DNA of 64,000 bases from Spyradomonas excrementavium (GCA_018714005.1 DVOA01000051.1:1-64000); one strand, 5' to 3'. Shown: positions 23,117 through 31,044, numbered from the stretch's first letter. Translations and numbers: made by a program. The notes: generated by a model not told the origin, from the letters alone.

Positions 23117-24406
23117 GTGAAGAAAACAAGAAAAATGACATTACCGAACTACAAAAAGAACTTTCTAAAAGATTTAGTCTATCTTGCACAAACAAAACCC
23201 GTGCATAAGACTATAATCAAGGGGCTTTTCCGCTTTGCACTCGAGCCTTTGCTTGAGGCGCAGAACCAGAAAGCCGTTGTTCTTATCCGCATGTTCGATA
23301 CGTCAGAAACCGAGGGCGTTTTAAAGCGCCTCGAGTTCAATCAGGCTGAAGTTTATTCTTTTTGCGACAATCTCAAAGGCGAAAACCTTGAAAGAGAAAA
23401 AATCTGGGGCGATACGGAGTTTCTCGTGGTGCTTTCGCCCAGATATTCAGCGGTTTTGGTCTGGGATTATTCGACCGAAGAAGTCAAAGATACATCGTGC
23501 CTTTATTACCTGCTCAACTCCCGTGATGTAAACAACGTAATCCGCACGATTTCGGCGAATTCTTTGATTGATTTGAACCGGTATATTATTGAATTTACGC
23601 CAGAGCGCCGCGCAAATGAACTTTTAAACAAGGCTGTGCACAAATTTATTGATTATGCGAACAGTTTTCTTGAAGAAGCAAGCGCTTCAAAGGCTGAAAA
23701 CAACCTGCTCGAGGCAAATGAAGAACTTCTTCAAAAATACGAATACATTTCAAACAAAGCAAAACTAATTTCTCACGAAATCAAAAATCACCTTTCCGTC
23801 ATCGACCTTTATTCAAAAATAATCGAAAAAAGATGCGAAAAACTCGAAGACGGCGAGGAAAAAACCTCAATTTGCGGCGGCGTGAAGTGCATTAAAAAGT
23901 CAAAAGAAATGATTGCACAAATGCTGTCGGAATTAAAAACAATTCAGGTTCCGAATGTCCTGCCCGTGAGCTTAAAAGACATGCTGGCGACCCTGAACGA
24001 TTTGACTGCGCCATGCGCGGCTGAAAAAGGCAAGGAGCTTGTCATAAAAAATGACCTTGACGCCCAAATCCTCGCAGATGAGGGAAAAACACTGAATGTT
24101 TTGATGAATCTGGTTTACAATGCTCTGGATTTTGCAGGAAAAGACGGGCAAAAGGGCAAAGTCGAGGTGGAAGCGCAAAACGCCGGCACAAACATGCTCA
24201 AAATCCTTGTAAAAGACAACGGATGCGGCGTTCCGGACGAAGTTAAAGACAAAATCTTTGAAAAAGGTTTCACTTCAAGAGTTACCGGCAACGGGCTCGG
24301 GCTTTATATCTCAAAATCAACCATGCAGGAGCAATACGGCGATTTAAAGCTTGTTGAAGACTATAAAGACGGTGCGGCTTTTGAAATTGAAGTCCCGATG
24401 TTGTAA
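23117..24406 (+). CDS. Cytoplasmic sensor histidine kinase
   Basis: 429 aa with no membrane segment. An N-terminal 190-residue sensory region of unrecognised type is followed by a short coiled coil, the phospho-His box LISHEIKNHLSVIDLYS (~residue 220) and an HATPase domain: N box MNLVYNALDFA, G1 DNGCGVPDEV, and GNGLGLYIS. The GTG start gives the full length; an ATG 18 bases in (TLPNYKKNF follows) is an alternative, neither with a strong ribosome site. It probably phosphorylates the preceding regulator. It ends 14 bases before flgB, with GGGAGGACG in the gap serving flgB. Confidence 0.88.
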   Translation: MKKTRKMTLPNYKKNFLKDLVYLAQTKPVHKTIIKGLFRFALEPLLEAQNQKAVVLIRMFDTSETEGVLKRLEFNQAEVYSFCDNLKGENLEREKIWGDTEFLVVLSPRYSAVLVWDYSTEEVKDTSCLYYLLNSRDVNNVIRTISANSLIDLNRYIIEFTPERRANELLNKAVHKFIDYANSFLEEASASKAENNLLEANEELLQKYEYISNKAKLISHEIKNHLSVIDLYSKIIEKRCEKLEDGEEKTSICGGVKCIKKSKEMIAQMLSELKTIQVPNVLPVSLKDMLATLNDLTAPCAAEKGKELVIKNDLDAQILADEGKTLNVLMNLVYNALDFAGKDGQKGKVEVEAQNAGTNMLKILVKDNGCGVPDEVKDKIFEKGFTSRVTGNGLGLYISKSTMQEQYGDLKLVEDYKDGAAFEIEVPML

Positions 24407-24420
24407 GGGAGGACGAAATT

Positions 24421-24882
24421 ATGGATTTATTGAACATAAGAGCGGTAGAAGTTACAAAACTGGCGATGGACGGGCTCCTTGAACGCCAGAAAGCTATTGC
24501 TTCCAACACCGCAAACTCAATGACAGACGGTTATCAGCGAAAAGATGTGGCTTTTGAAGACCAGCTCAGAGATATTATCTCAAAAGACGAAATCCGAAAA
24601 GAAATCCGCATGCAAAACAGCGTAAACCCTCTCAGCGCCAATGCTGCGCAAAAACTTACGCGCGAACATGCGATTTTTCTGAACCAGCGCGATTATAACG
24701 AAAACTTCAAGCCTGAAATCCTCGGTGATTATTCAGAATGCGACTACGGAAACGGAAACAACGTCGATATTGAAGAAGAAATGATGGACATGGCAAAAAC
24801 CGGTACCCAGTACCAGATTATGTCCTCTCTGGAAAGCAAAATGCTGACCAACATCGCCCAAATTGTAAAAGGCGGGCAATAA
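24421..24882 (+). CDS. flgB: Flagellar basal-body rod protein FlgB
   Basis: Proximal rod subunit of the flagellar motor, exported by the flagellar type III system. 153 aa. N-terminal rod motif ERQKAIASNTANSMTDGYQRKDVAFEDQL and the C-terminal heptad region MMDMAKTGTQYQIMSSLESKMLTNIAQIVKGG. Strong GGGAGG ribosome site. First of three rod genes (flgB-flgC-fliE) in the canonical order. Confidence 0.95.
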   Translation: MDLLNIRAVEVTKLAMDGLLERQKAIASNTANSMTDGYQRKDVAFEDQLRDIISKDEIRKEIRMQNSVNPLSANAAQKLTREHAIFLNQRDYNENFKPEILGDYSECDYGNGNNVDIEEEMMDMAKTGTQYQIMSSLESKMLTNIAQIVKGGQ

Positions 24883-24959
24883 ATAGCAAAAACGTCGTCC
24901 TGAACGGGTTTCAGGGGCTAATCAGTGATTAGACAAGGCTTTATAGGAGAAATTTTTAA

Positions 24960-25466
24960 ATGAGTTTCAGCTCTTTTGATATCAGTGCATCGGGCATGCA
25001 CGCACAGCGGGTAAAAATGGATACGATTGCGAGCAATATTGCAAACGTCAACACAACCCGCCATCCTGACGGTTCTCCGGGCGTTTACGTCAAGAAAAAC
25101 GTAACTTTCAAGGCGATTTATCAGGATAAACTCGGCTCAACCGCACCGCCGTTTCCGAGTGGCGACCATGAGGCTTATTGGAGCGCAAACAACGGAACAG
25201 TAGCGCTCAGGGGCGGAATTACCTACGATGAGAGAAATCTTGCGCAGGGCGTACAGGTTGAGGAGATTACCGAGGCAAAAGACCCTTACAAAACAATCTA
25301 CGACCCGTCAAACCCCGAAGCGGACGAGGAGGGCTACGTAATTGTTCCGAATATCAACGTTGTGGAAGAAATGGTCAACATGGTTTCCGCGTCACGCGCC
25401 TATGAGGCAAATGCAGCCACCGCAGAAACCACAAAAGGCATGATTTCTGCCGCATTAAGAATCTAA
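24960..25466 (+). CDS. flgC: Flagellar basal-body rod protein FlgC
   Basis: Rod subunit next to FlgB. 168 aa. N-terminus SFSSFDISASGMHAQRVKMD, then the rod motif IASNIANVNTTRHPDGSPGVY, and a C-terminus with NVVEEMVNMVSASRAYEANAA. A somewhat long central insertion (about residues 60-110). TAGGAGAAA ribosome site. A degenerate palindromic repeat sits between flgB and flgC, another after flgC. Confidence 0.95.
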   Translation: MSFSSFDISASGMHAQRVKMDTIASNIANVNTTRHPDGSPGVYVKKNVTFKAIYQDKLGSTAPPFPSGDHEAYWSANNGTVALRGGITYDERNLAQGVQVEEITEAKDPYKTIYDPSNPEADEEGYVIVPNINVVEEMVNMVSASRAYEANAATAETTKGMISAALRI

Positions 25467-25478
25467 ATTCGCATATTG

Positions 25479-25506
25479 TCATTCTGAACCTGTTTCAGAA
25501 TCGCAA
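25479..25506. repeat. Palindromic repeat between flgC and fliE
   Basis: GTCATTCTGAACCTGTTTCAGAATCGC, a variant of the CCCTGAA family combining ATTCTGAA/TTCAGAAT arms. Confidence 0.65.
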
Positions 25507-25566
25507 AAACATGAAAATCCTGAACCGGGTTCAGCCGGACAGATAAAAAATCCAAAAGGTTAAAAA

Positions 25567-26058
25567 ATGAACATTCCAATGAACAATTTAAACTCAATAG
25601 CCGGTTATAACAAGGTTTTTGACCAGAATTTGCAGCAATTCAACAAAAGCCTTGAACAGAGCGAAACGCAGTTTGATAAAGTGCTTAATCAGCAAACCGC
25701 AATGATGGACGCCAACCCGCCTGTTATAAACGGAAACATTGAGCTTAATGTCGGGCTCGAAAATATGGGGATTACGCCGATAGAGGGGCTTGAGGGGGCT
25801 TCTGACGTGAAAAAAGCCTCGCCTGTTGAACAAACTGCAAAGGATTTCGGGCAGGCTTTCAGCAACGGGTTGAATTCGGTGAACAATTTGCAGGCTGACG
25901 CCGAATCTGCAGCGGAAATTATGGCGTCAGGCGGTGATATCAGCGCTCATGACGTAATGATTGCCGCAGAAAAAGCCAATATCTCAATGCAGATGGCTAT
26001 CCAGCTCAGAAACAAGATTATTTCAGCTTACAATGAAATTAACAATGTAAGAATTTAA
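25567..26058 (+). CDS. fliE: Flagellar hook-basal body complex protein FliE
   Basis: Joins the MS ring to the rod. 163 aa, longer than the usual ~105 because of a Gln/Asn-rich N-terminal stretch (residues 1-85). The conserved part is the C-terminal half: FGQAFSNGLNSVNNLQADAES, then HDVMIAAEKANISMQMAIQL and RNKIISAYNEI. AAAAGG ribosome site. One base separates it from the HTH gene, indicating co-translation. The remaining flagellar genes are outside this window. Confidence 0.92.
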   Translation: MNIPMNNLNSIAGYNKVFDQNLQQFNKSLEQSETQFDKVLNQQTAMMDANPPVINGNIELNVGLENMGITPIEGLEGASDVKKASPVEQTAKDFGQAFSNGLNSVNNLQADAESAAEIMASGGDISAHDVMIAAEKANISMQMAIQLRNKIISAYNEINNVRI

Positions 26059-26059
26059 T

Positions 26060-26284
26060 ATGAAAATCAACGAACTAAACGACTATATTCTTGTAAAGTA
26101 TCTGATTGACGAAGAAAAAATTTCGCATAAAGAACTTTCTGAAAAACTGGATGAATATAAGGGCAAAAAAACATCACCTTCTAACCTTTCCAACAAACTC
26201 AAAAATAATCGGCTCCGCCTTGATGAACTGCGTTTTATCTGTGAATATCTGGGCTATGATTTGATAATTGAAAAGAAAAAATAG
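26060..26284 (+). CDS. Small HTH protein (DUF6471-like) coupled to fliE
   Basis: 74 aa. The pattern LVKYLIDEEKISHKELSEKL, then SPSNLSNKLKNNRLRLDELRFI and CEYLGYDLIIEKKK looks like a short XRE-related helix-turn-helix of the DUF6471 kind. It begins one base after the fliE stop and has no ribosome site of its own apart from the coding end of fliE, so it is translated by coupling. A regulator of the flagellar operon is a reasonable guess; nothing in the sequence proves it. Confidence 0.65.
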   Translation: MKINELNDYILVKYLIDEEKISHKELSEKLDEYKGKKTSPSNLSNKLKNNRLRLDELRFICEYLGYDLIIEKKK

Positions 26285-26293
26285 CTCACACGA

Positions 26294-26323
26294 GCCGTCT
26301 TGACGGCGCGCCGGGGGTTTTTT
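26294..26323 (+). terminator. Terminator of the flagellar operon
   Basis: GCCGTC-tt-GACGGC, a GC-rich tail (GCGCCGGGGG) and TTTTTT, shortly after the HTH gene. Confidence 0.6.
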
Positions 26324-26368
26324 CTTGATTTGCGGACTGTCAGGCAGGCATTTTCCCCTATTTACCTG

Positions 26369-26398
26369 TTGACAAAGCGGTTATAAAGACCATAGAAT
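26369..26398 (+). promoter_or_regulatory. Promoter of infC
   Basis: TTGACA (26369-26374), 18-base spacer, TAGAAT (26393-26398), giving a leader of about 35 bases before the AUU start. Confidence 0.6.
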
Positions 26399-26438
26399 AA
26401 TTAAAGTACAGATATAAGGCGAAATAAGGAGAAAAATT

Positions 26439-26975
26439 ATTAGTAAAGGTTATTCATCAAACGGAAAAGATCAGCCTCTGATTAACCGCAGCATCAGAGC
26501 CCGCGAAGTTAGATTAATAGGTGACACAGGAGAAAACTACGGTGTAATTGCGACCGCAAAAGCTCTGCAAATGGCTGAAGAAAAAGATTTGGATTTAGTT
26601 GTTATTTCGCCTAATCAAGAACCCCCCGTAGCAAAAATCATGAACTACGGAAAATTCAAGTACGAACAGGAAAAAAAGGCAAAAGAAGCCAAGAAAAAAC
26701 AACACACCGTTGAAGTTAAAGAAGTCAAAATCAGATATAAAATCGATGTTCACGACTATAATGTAAGAATCAAAAATATTAAAAAATTCATCTCGCAGGG
26801 CAACAAGGTAAAAATCGTTATTATGCTGCGCGGTCGTGAAATGCAGCATACAGAGCTTGCTTTTAACCTTGCGCAGAGATTTTTGACGGATTTGGAGAAT
26901 GACCCGATTAACGTTGAGAAAAAGCCAGCGCTCGAGGGCAGAAACGTGATTATCATTCTTGCTCCGGGTTCGTAA
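26439..26975 (+). CDS. infC: Translation initiation factor IF-3, AUU start codon
   Basis: Binds the 30S subunit, prevents premature 50S joining and proofreads the start codon. 178 aa when read from ATT at 26439, which lies 7 bases after AAGGAG (another ATT directly precedes it at 26436). The first ATG (26571) would delete half of the N-domain: the residues after ATT (SKGYSSNGKDQPLINRSIRA, then REVRLIGDTGENYGV) are classic IF-3. The linker and C-domain are complete (KIMNYGKFKYEQEKK, VKIVIMLRGREMQHTELA). An AUU start is the known basis of infC autoregulation in E. coli. No rpmI/rplT follow. Confidence 0.95.
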   Translation: MSKGYSSNGKDQPLINRSIRAREVRLIGDTGENYGVIATAKALQMAEEKDLDLVVISPNQEPPVAKIMNYGKFKYEQEKKAKEAKKKQHTVEVKEVKIRYKIDVHDYNVRIKNIKKFISQGNKVKIVIMLRGREMQHTELAFNLAQRFLTDLENDPINVEKKPALEGRNVIIILAPGS

Positions 26976-26998
26976 AGGCATTTTTAAGCTTGAAGAAA

Positions 26999-27173
26999 GA
27001 AAAAGGATGGATTCCCCTTGATTTTTCCCCTCTCCGATGGGAGAGGGTGCCCGTAGGGCGGGTGAGGGCTTGCCCGTAAGGGAAAAACAAGCGCCTACCC
27101 GCAGGGGAAAAATCAGACCTGAGGAGCAGAATCGAACGGAAAAGATAAATCCACCCTTTTTCTCCGTAAAAAC
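26999..27173. repeat. Nested inverted repeat containing a CCCTCTCC-family unit
   Basis: Outer arms AAAAAGGATGGATT / AATCCACCCTTTTT, inner arms TGATTTTTCCCC / GGGGAAAAATCA, and between them the repeat at 27028-27070 shared with 11683 and 60989. AATCGAACGGAAAAG on the right resembles part of the element at 2714-2837. Lies between infC and the flavoprotein. Confidence 0.7.
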
Positions 27174-27210
27174 AGGTTTAATTTTACATCAAATTAATTA
27201 GGAGGTAAAA

Positions 27211-27837
27211 ATGAAAGTAATTCTGGTCAACGGCAGCGGAAATAAGAACGGGTGCACTTTCACAGCACTTTCTGAAATTTGCAATGTGCTTGAACAAAAA
27301 GGAATTGAAACAGAAATCTTCCAGCTGGGCAAAAATCCTGTCCGCGATTGTATTGGCTGCGGTGCATGCCGAAAAATCGGTGAAAAATGCGTTTTTGACG
27401 ACGATTTAGTCAACGAATTCATTGAAAAAGCCAAAACAGCAGACGGTTTCATATTCGGCTCGCCTGTTTATTACGCACATCCGTCCGGACGGCTGCTTTC
27501 ATTTATGGATAGGGCGTTTTTTGCGGCAAAGACCGTTTTTGAGTTTAAACCGGCAGCTGCAATAGTTTCCGCAAGACGCGCGGGCACAACTGCTTCGATG
27601 GACGCGATTACAAAGCATTTTACTATCAGCAATATGCCCGTTGTCAGCTCAAACTACTGGAACATGGTGCATGGAAACTCCCCTGATGAAGTTAAACAGG
27701 ATTTGGAGGGCTTGCAGATTATGCGCAACCTCGCACACAACATGGCATGGCTCTTAAACTGCATACAGGCTGGAAAAAGCGCCGGTTTTGACCATCCCGT
27801 GCTTGAAGAAAAAATCTGGACAAACTTTATTAGATAA
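27211..27837 (+). CDS. Iron-sulphur flavoprotein-like NAD(P)H-dependent oxidoreductase
   Basis: 208 aa, flavodoxin-like FMN fold: VNGSGNKNGCTFTAL binds the FMN phosphate, and FGSPVYYAHPSGRLLSFMDR is the second flavin loop. Between them is a compact Cys cluster C-I-G-C-G-A-C then K-C six residues on, the C-x2-C-x2-C-x4-7-C arrangement of iron-sulphur flavoproteins (Isf), so a [4Fe-4S] cluster is likely. Strong GGAGGT site. Probably an electron-transfer protein of anaerobic metabolism; partners not visible. Confidence 0.85.
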   Translation: MKVILVNGSGNKNGCTFTALSEICNVLEQKGIETEIFQLGKNPVRDCIGCGACRKIGEKCVFDDDLVNEFIEKAKTADGFIFGSPVYYAHPSGRLLSFMDRAFFAAKTVFEFKPAAAIVSARRAGTTASMDAITKHFTISNMPVVSSNYWNMVHGNSPDEVKQDLEGLQIMRNLAHNMAWLLNCIQAGKSAGFDHPVLEEKIWTNFIR

Positions 27838-27861
27838 AACGGCTTTATAATGCAATTTCAC

Positions 27862-27896
27862 TGCCCAAAGGGGGGATAATTTCCTCTTTTCGGGCA
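27862..27896 (+). terminator. Possible terminator of the flavoprotein gene
   Basis: Imperfect hairpin TGCCC...GGGCA with inner AAAGGGG/CCTCTTT pairing, followed by TTATTTG. Confidence 0.45.
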
Positions 27897-27942
27897 TTAT
27901 TTGTCAAAAAATCGTTATCCTTTTCATTCCCTGAAAAAGGGC

Positions 27943-28037
27943 AAAAAAAACGAGGGATATATAATTGAATTGACTTTCGTCGTCTCTCTTATAGCCAACC
28001 CTCGTAAGGTTTTTACACTAGCCGAAACATTAATAAC
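27943..28037 (-). ncRNA. Candidate free-standing small RNA
   Basis: On the minus strand a good promoter (TTGCAA at 28066-28071, 16 bases, TATACT at 28044-28049) is followed about 80 bases on by a 7-bp helix ACGAGGG (28005-27999) / CCCTCGT (27956-27950) closing a 42-base loop and ending in eight U residues. Inside the loop TATAA/TTATA and GAC/GTC can pair again, giving a layered stem. No ORF is present. The predicted RNA is about 95 nt. It could alternatively be just the terminator of the pirin gene, but that would not explain the promoter. Confidence 0.55.
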
Positions 28038-28113
28038 ATGAATAGTATATCACTTTTAAAATATTTTGCAAGTTTTTTATGGCGGAAATCTTTACATGCT
28101 GCCAAAATAGACC

Positions 28114-28824
28114 TTATTTTGCCAAATCAAACAGCAAAATATCCGATTTTTCGTCCACACCTTTGAACTCCAAAAAGCCCTTTTCAGACTTAATAGCGAG
28201 CCCGTCGCCCTGCACAAGAACCTGATTGTTAATTTCAACAGAGCCCTGCGCAATCTGAATCCAGTATTTTCTGTCCATATCAAGCTCAAAATTAACAATT
28301 CCCTTGCCTTTTTCAAGGAACATGCGGTATAAATCCGCATCCTGATTGATTTTTAAAGAGCCATCCCGCCCGTCGCTCGAAACAACAAGCTTGAATTCGT
28401 TCAACATCTCTTTTTCAGGGAAAAATTTTGTGTTGTAATCCGGAGGAAGATTGTATGTGTCAGTAAGTATCCAGATTTGAAGAAAATGAACGTCTTCTTC
28501 GGCTGAGGGGTTATACTCGCTGTGCATAATCCCCGAACCAGCGGTCATTACCTGAATATCTCCGGTGTGAATTGTTTCTCTGGAGCCAAGACTGTCCTTG
28601 TGTTCGAGCTGTCCTGAGAGCACAATGGTTATTATTTCCATATTGTCGTGCTGATGCAGGCTGAAACCGCCCTCAGGGCGTATTATATCATCGTTAATGA
28701 CCCTCAGGTCACTGAACCCCATGTGGTAAGGGTCATAATATTGTGCGAAAGAAAAACTGTGCGAGCTGTCCAGCCAGTAGGTTTCAGTTTTTCCGCGCTC
28801 ATCTTTTGGTCGTATCGTAAACAT
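28114..28824 (-). CDS. Pirin family protein
   Basis: 236 aa, two cupin domains. N-terminal cupin: FSLHQHDNMEIITIVLSGQLEHKD with the metal-type H-x-H...E, and GIMHSEYNPS with the third His. The C-terminal cupin is degenerate (WIQIAQGSVEINNQVLVQGDG). Bacterial pirins of this type (YhhW/YhaK) have quercetinase activity in vitro, but the physiological role is unclear. No ribosome site stands out before the ATG. Confidence 0.9.
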   Translation of the reverse strand: MFTIRPKDERGKTETYWLDSSHSFSFAQYYDPYHMGFSDLRVINDDIIRPEGGFSLHQHDNMEIITIVLSGQLEHKDSLGSRETIHTGDIQVMTAGSGIMHSEYNPSAEEDVHFLQIWILTDTYNLPPDYNTKFFPEKEMLNEFKLVVSSDGRDGSLKINQDADLYRMFLEKGKGIVNFELDMDRKYWIQIAQGSVEINNQVLVQGDGLAIKSEKGFLEFKGVDEKSDILLFDLAK

Positions 28825-28888
28825 AATTTGATTATAAGCCTATGACGCCGGTTTGGGATTCCCCAACAGGCTAATATTAAATTTCTAA

Positions 28889-29131
28889 TTAAAACTTCAT
28901 TTTTTGTATTTCTATACCGTCAATATTGCACAGGTCTTTAATAGCTTCTTCGGCTGATTCGTCGTTTATAACCTCCAGAAGTATAATACCGTCTATTGCG
29001 CATTTGCAGTCGTTGGTTCCGTGAAGACCGATTCTGGTTCTGATTACACATCCATAATCAGTTAAAATACGCTGAACTTCGGTTGAACTTTCAAACCTGT
29101 CTTGAATTTTTATGCCTACTATTGTTGTCAT
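28889..29131 (-). CDS. TM1266-like iron-only hydrogenase system regulator (putative)
   Basis: 80 aa from the ATG that follows an excellent GGAGAAACT site; the longer frame upstream runs through the hsp20 terminator. ACT/NikR-C-like beta-alpha-beta pattern: TTIVGIKIQDRFESSTEVQRI, then LTDYGCVIRTRIGLH and a second half ending IDGIEIQKMKF. It resembles the small TM1266 family often found beside [FeFe]-hydrogenase maturation genes. It contains a Cys near residue 28 and a K-C pair. HydG is encoded 30 kb away, which agrees with this guess. Confidence 0.6.
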   Translation of the reverse strand: MTTIVGIKIQDRFESSTEVQRILTDYGCVIRTRIGLHGTNDCKCAIDGIILLEVINDESAEEAIKDLCNIDGIEIQKMKF

Positions 29132-29146
29132 AGTTTCTCCTGTTTG

Positions 29147-29177
29147 AAAAAAATGAACTACCGCCTGAATCAGGCGG
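29147..29177 (-). terminator. Terminator of hsp20
   Basis: On the minus strand CCGCCTGA-t-TCAGGCGG, then TAGTTCA and TTTTTTT. Confidence 0.6.
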
Positions 29178-29297
29178 CAGCTTTTAGTATCGCCTTGAAA
29201 AAGTGCGTCTTTTGCGGTTCTTTGTCTTTGGAGCAAAAATGCAGCTGAATGCCGCACCTTTTTTGAAGATAAAAACCGGCTAAGGCACCTGAGATTT

Positions 29298-29750
29298 TTA
29301 TTTGACCTCGAGTTTTTTTGTTTCTTCATCCGCTTTTTTCAATTTTGGCAAATCAAGAACAAGAACTCCGTTTTCAACCTTTGCGTCGGCTTCGTTTACG
29401 TTAATTTCGTGAGGGAAATAGACAGTTCTTGAATAATTTCCGTAGCGGAACTCGGTTTTGTGGTATTTTTTATTTTTTTCTTCTTTTTCTTCGTTTTTTT
29501 CGGCCGAAATTGTGAGATAGTTTTTGTTAAGCTCAATATCCACATCTTCTTTCTTTATGCCCGGCATTTCGACCTTAACTTTGTAATCATTGTCGAATTC
29601 CTGGATATCGACCGGCAAAGAAAGCCCTTTCATCTCCCGCTCAAGAACATATTCCGGAAAAACCGTGTCGAAACTTCTTCTCAAAATAGAATTAATTTCG
29701 TCATTGATGTTGCTCATGAGCGTGTCAGGTTTGCGTATTAAATATTTCAT
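29298..29750 (-). CDS. Small heat-shock protein, Hsp20/alpha-crystallin family
   Basis: 150 aa holdase chaperone. Alpha-crystallin domain at ~45-145: LPVDIQEFDNDYKVKVEMPG, IKKEDVDIELNKNYLTISAE, FRYGNYSRTVYFPHEIN, A-K-V-E-N-G-V-L-V-L-D-L-P-K. The C-terminal tail is Lys/Glu-rich and lacks the I-x-I motif many homologues use for oligomer contacts. AGGAGG is unusually close (4 bases) to the ATG; an internal ATG at residue 12 is a weaker choice. No CIRCE-type element is visible upstream. Confidence 0.93.
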   Translation of the reverse strand: MKYLIRKPDTLMSNINDEINSILRRSFDTVFPEYVLEREMKGLSLPVDIQEFDNDYKVKVEMPGIKKEDVDIELNKNYLTISAEKNEEKEEKNKKYHKTEFRYGNYSRTVYFPHEINVNEADAKVENGVLVLDLPKLKKADEETKKLEVK

Positions 29751-29932
29751 CAGACCTCCTGCGGGGTTGGTTTTGTGTTTACAAACATATTTTTTACAGA
29801 ACTGTTAAAAATTGCATTCCCGAAAAGTAGTAATTTCCTTGAGCAAATTTATGTAAAAAAATCAATATTAAAATAGCAAAAAATTTTTTTCCGGTTTTTA
29901 ATATAAATGGTAACAGCTGAAACGAGATTTTT

Positions 29933-30355
29933 ATGCAGATTAACAAAACCCCCTCTTTTAAAGCCGTTATAATGGCGCCAACAATGAAAAAATACCTCCG
30001 GAGCCCGATGAAGGCTATTCGTTTTGACGATTTTCGCAAAGAAATTGAACCAATGTATTTTAATGATTTTTATATCGAACCCGTGGGCAAAGATGTCCTG
30101 CAAATCGGCATTACAAAAAGCGATTCGGTAGATACTTATTTGCATAGCAAGGCTTTCAAACTGAATAAAAAAGGAAAAAATTTTCTTAAAGGTATGAAAA
30201 TGCTTAATCAGGCTATGCGCAAAAACCGCGAAGAAAATAATATTCCGGGATTGCTGGGATATGTAAATCTTGATGAACTTCCCCCGAAAGCCGCGGCCGA
30301 AAGGGTTATCGACGCAGCCAAATTTTTTAACGAAACAGTAGTGGGGTTGAATTAG
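29933..30355 (+). CDS. Lineage-specific SFKA-motif protein 1
   Basis: 140 aa, unrecognised family. Starts QINKTPSFKAVIMAPTMKKYL after the Met; the N-terminal N-x-x-P-S-F-K-A motif is repeated in the next gene. A two-layer alpha/beta fold looks plausible (YFNDFYIEPVGKDVLQIGI, then helices). No signal or membrane segment. Six bases separate it from the next gene, so they are probably co-transcribed. Proteins with such N-termini seem common in Gastranaerophilales genomes (from memory). Confidence 0.6.
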   Translation: MQINKTPSFKAVIMAPTMKKYLRSPMKAIRFDDFRKEIEPMYFNDFYIEPVGKDVLQIGITKSDSVDTYLHSKAFKLNKKGKNFLKGMKMLNQAMRKNREENNIPGLLGYVNLDELPPKAAAERVIDAAKFFNETVVGLN

Positions 30356-30360
30356 AAAAA

Positions 30361-31044
30361 ATGTTGCAGGTAAATAACAATTCCCCGTCTTTTAAAGCAA
30401 GACCTCTGTCAAAAGTCCTTTTACGCTCAAATTCAGGCTCATCACCCATTGTAATTTACGAGCTGGGCAAAAAAGACGAGCCGTTTTTGCGAAAAATGAT
30501 TAACAAAATCCGCCTTGACGAGCTTTGTGTTGAAAATAAAAAGCGTCAGGATTTGATAAGATGGAAAGAACTGCTTTTCCGCTGTTATGAGGATTTGCGC
30601 TACAATACGGTTCTTCTTGCGGTAAAAGATAAAAAGCCATGTGCAATAATGTCGTTTATGGAGCTTTTCGGAAGAATTAACCTTTCAAATATTGCCGCAA
30701 TCCCTGTAAAAAAAGATACTTACGCAAAATGCGCCGGAAAATCTCTGCTGCGCGAGCTTTTTGAACAGGCGCAAAGTAAAAATGCCCTTGCAATAGGCGG
30801 CATGGTTGATTCCGGCGAGCCGCATATAGTAAAATTCTACAAAGACGCCGGATTTAAAATCGATGCTAATATTCTTTCTTACAAAAAGGAGGAATTTTAT
30901 CAAAAAGCTACGGCTAAAATGGACAATTTTCTTGAATACATCCCCGTAAAAAACCCGAAAGAAGTTAATTTAAACAGAAAATGCAGCCTGAATTTTAAGC
31001 CCACGGTTTTTGATAAATTAAAAGGCCTTTTCACTAAAAACTAG
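30361..31044 (+). CDS. SFKA-motif protein with GNAT-like acetyltransferase fold
   Basis: 227 aa. N-terminal NNNSPSFKARPLSKVLLRSN carries the same motif as its neighbour. The central part looks like a GNAT acetyltransferase: NTVLLAVKDKKPCAIMSFMEL (beta-4 region), NLSNIAAIPVKKDTYAKCAGKSLLRELFEQA (acetyl-CoA loop and helix, with K-x-x-x-K in place of the usual Gly-rich loop), and GEPHIVKFYKDAGFKID (typical C-terminal F-Y-x-x-x-G-F). The last 40 residues contain a second NFKP motif. Substrate unknown. Confidence 0.6.
   Translation: MLQVNNNSPSFKARPLSKVLLRSNSGSSPIVIYELGKKDEPFLRKMINKIRLDELCVENKKRQDLIRWKELLFRCYEDLRYNTVLLAVKDKKPCAIMSFMELFGRINLSNIAAIPVKKDTYAKCAGKSLLRELFEQAQSKNALAIGGMVDSGEPHIVKFYKDAGFKIDANILSYKKEEFYQKATAKMDNFLEYIPVKNPKEVNLNRKCSLNFKPTVFDKLKGLFTKN

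Noticed and set aside
27028..27070. GC-rich repeat that could be taken for a CRISPR or attC site
   Set aside because: There are no regularly spaced copies and no integrase or cas genes; copies are scattered singly.
28092..28340. Minus-strand ORF of 82 codons overlapping pirin
   Set aside because: It is a shadow frame inside the pirin gene, which has clear cupin motifs.
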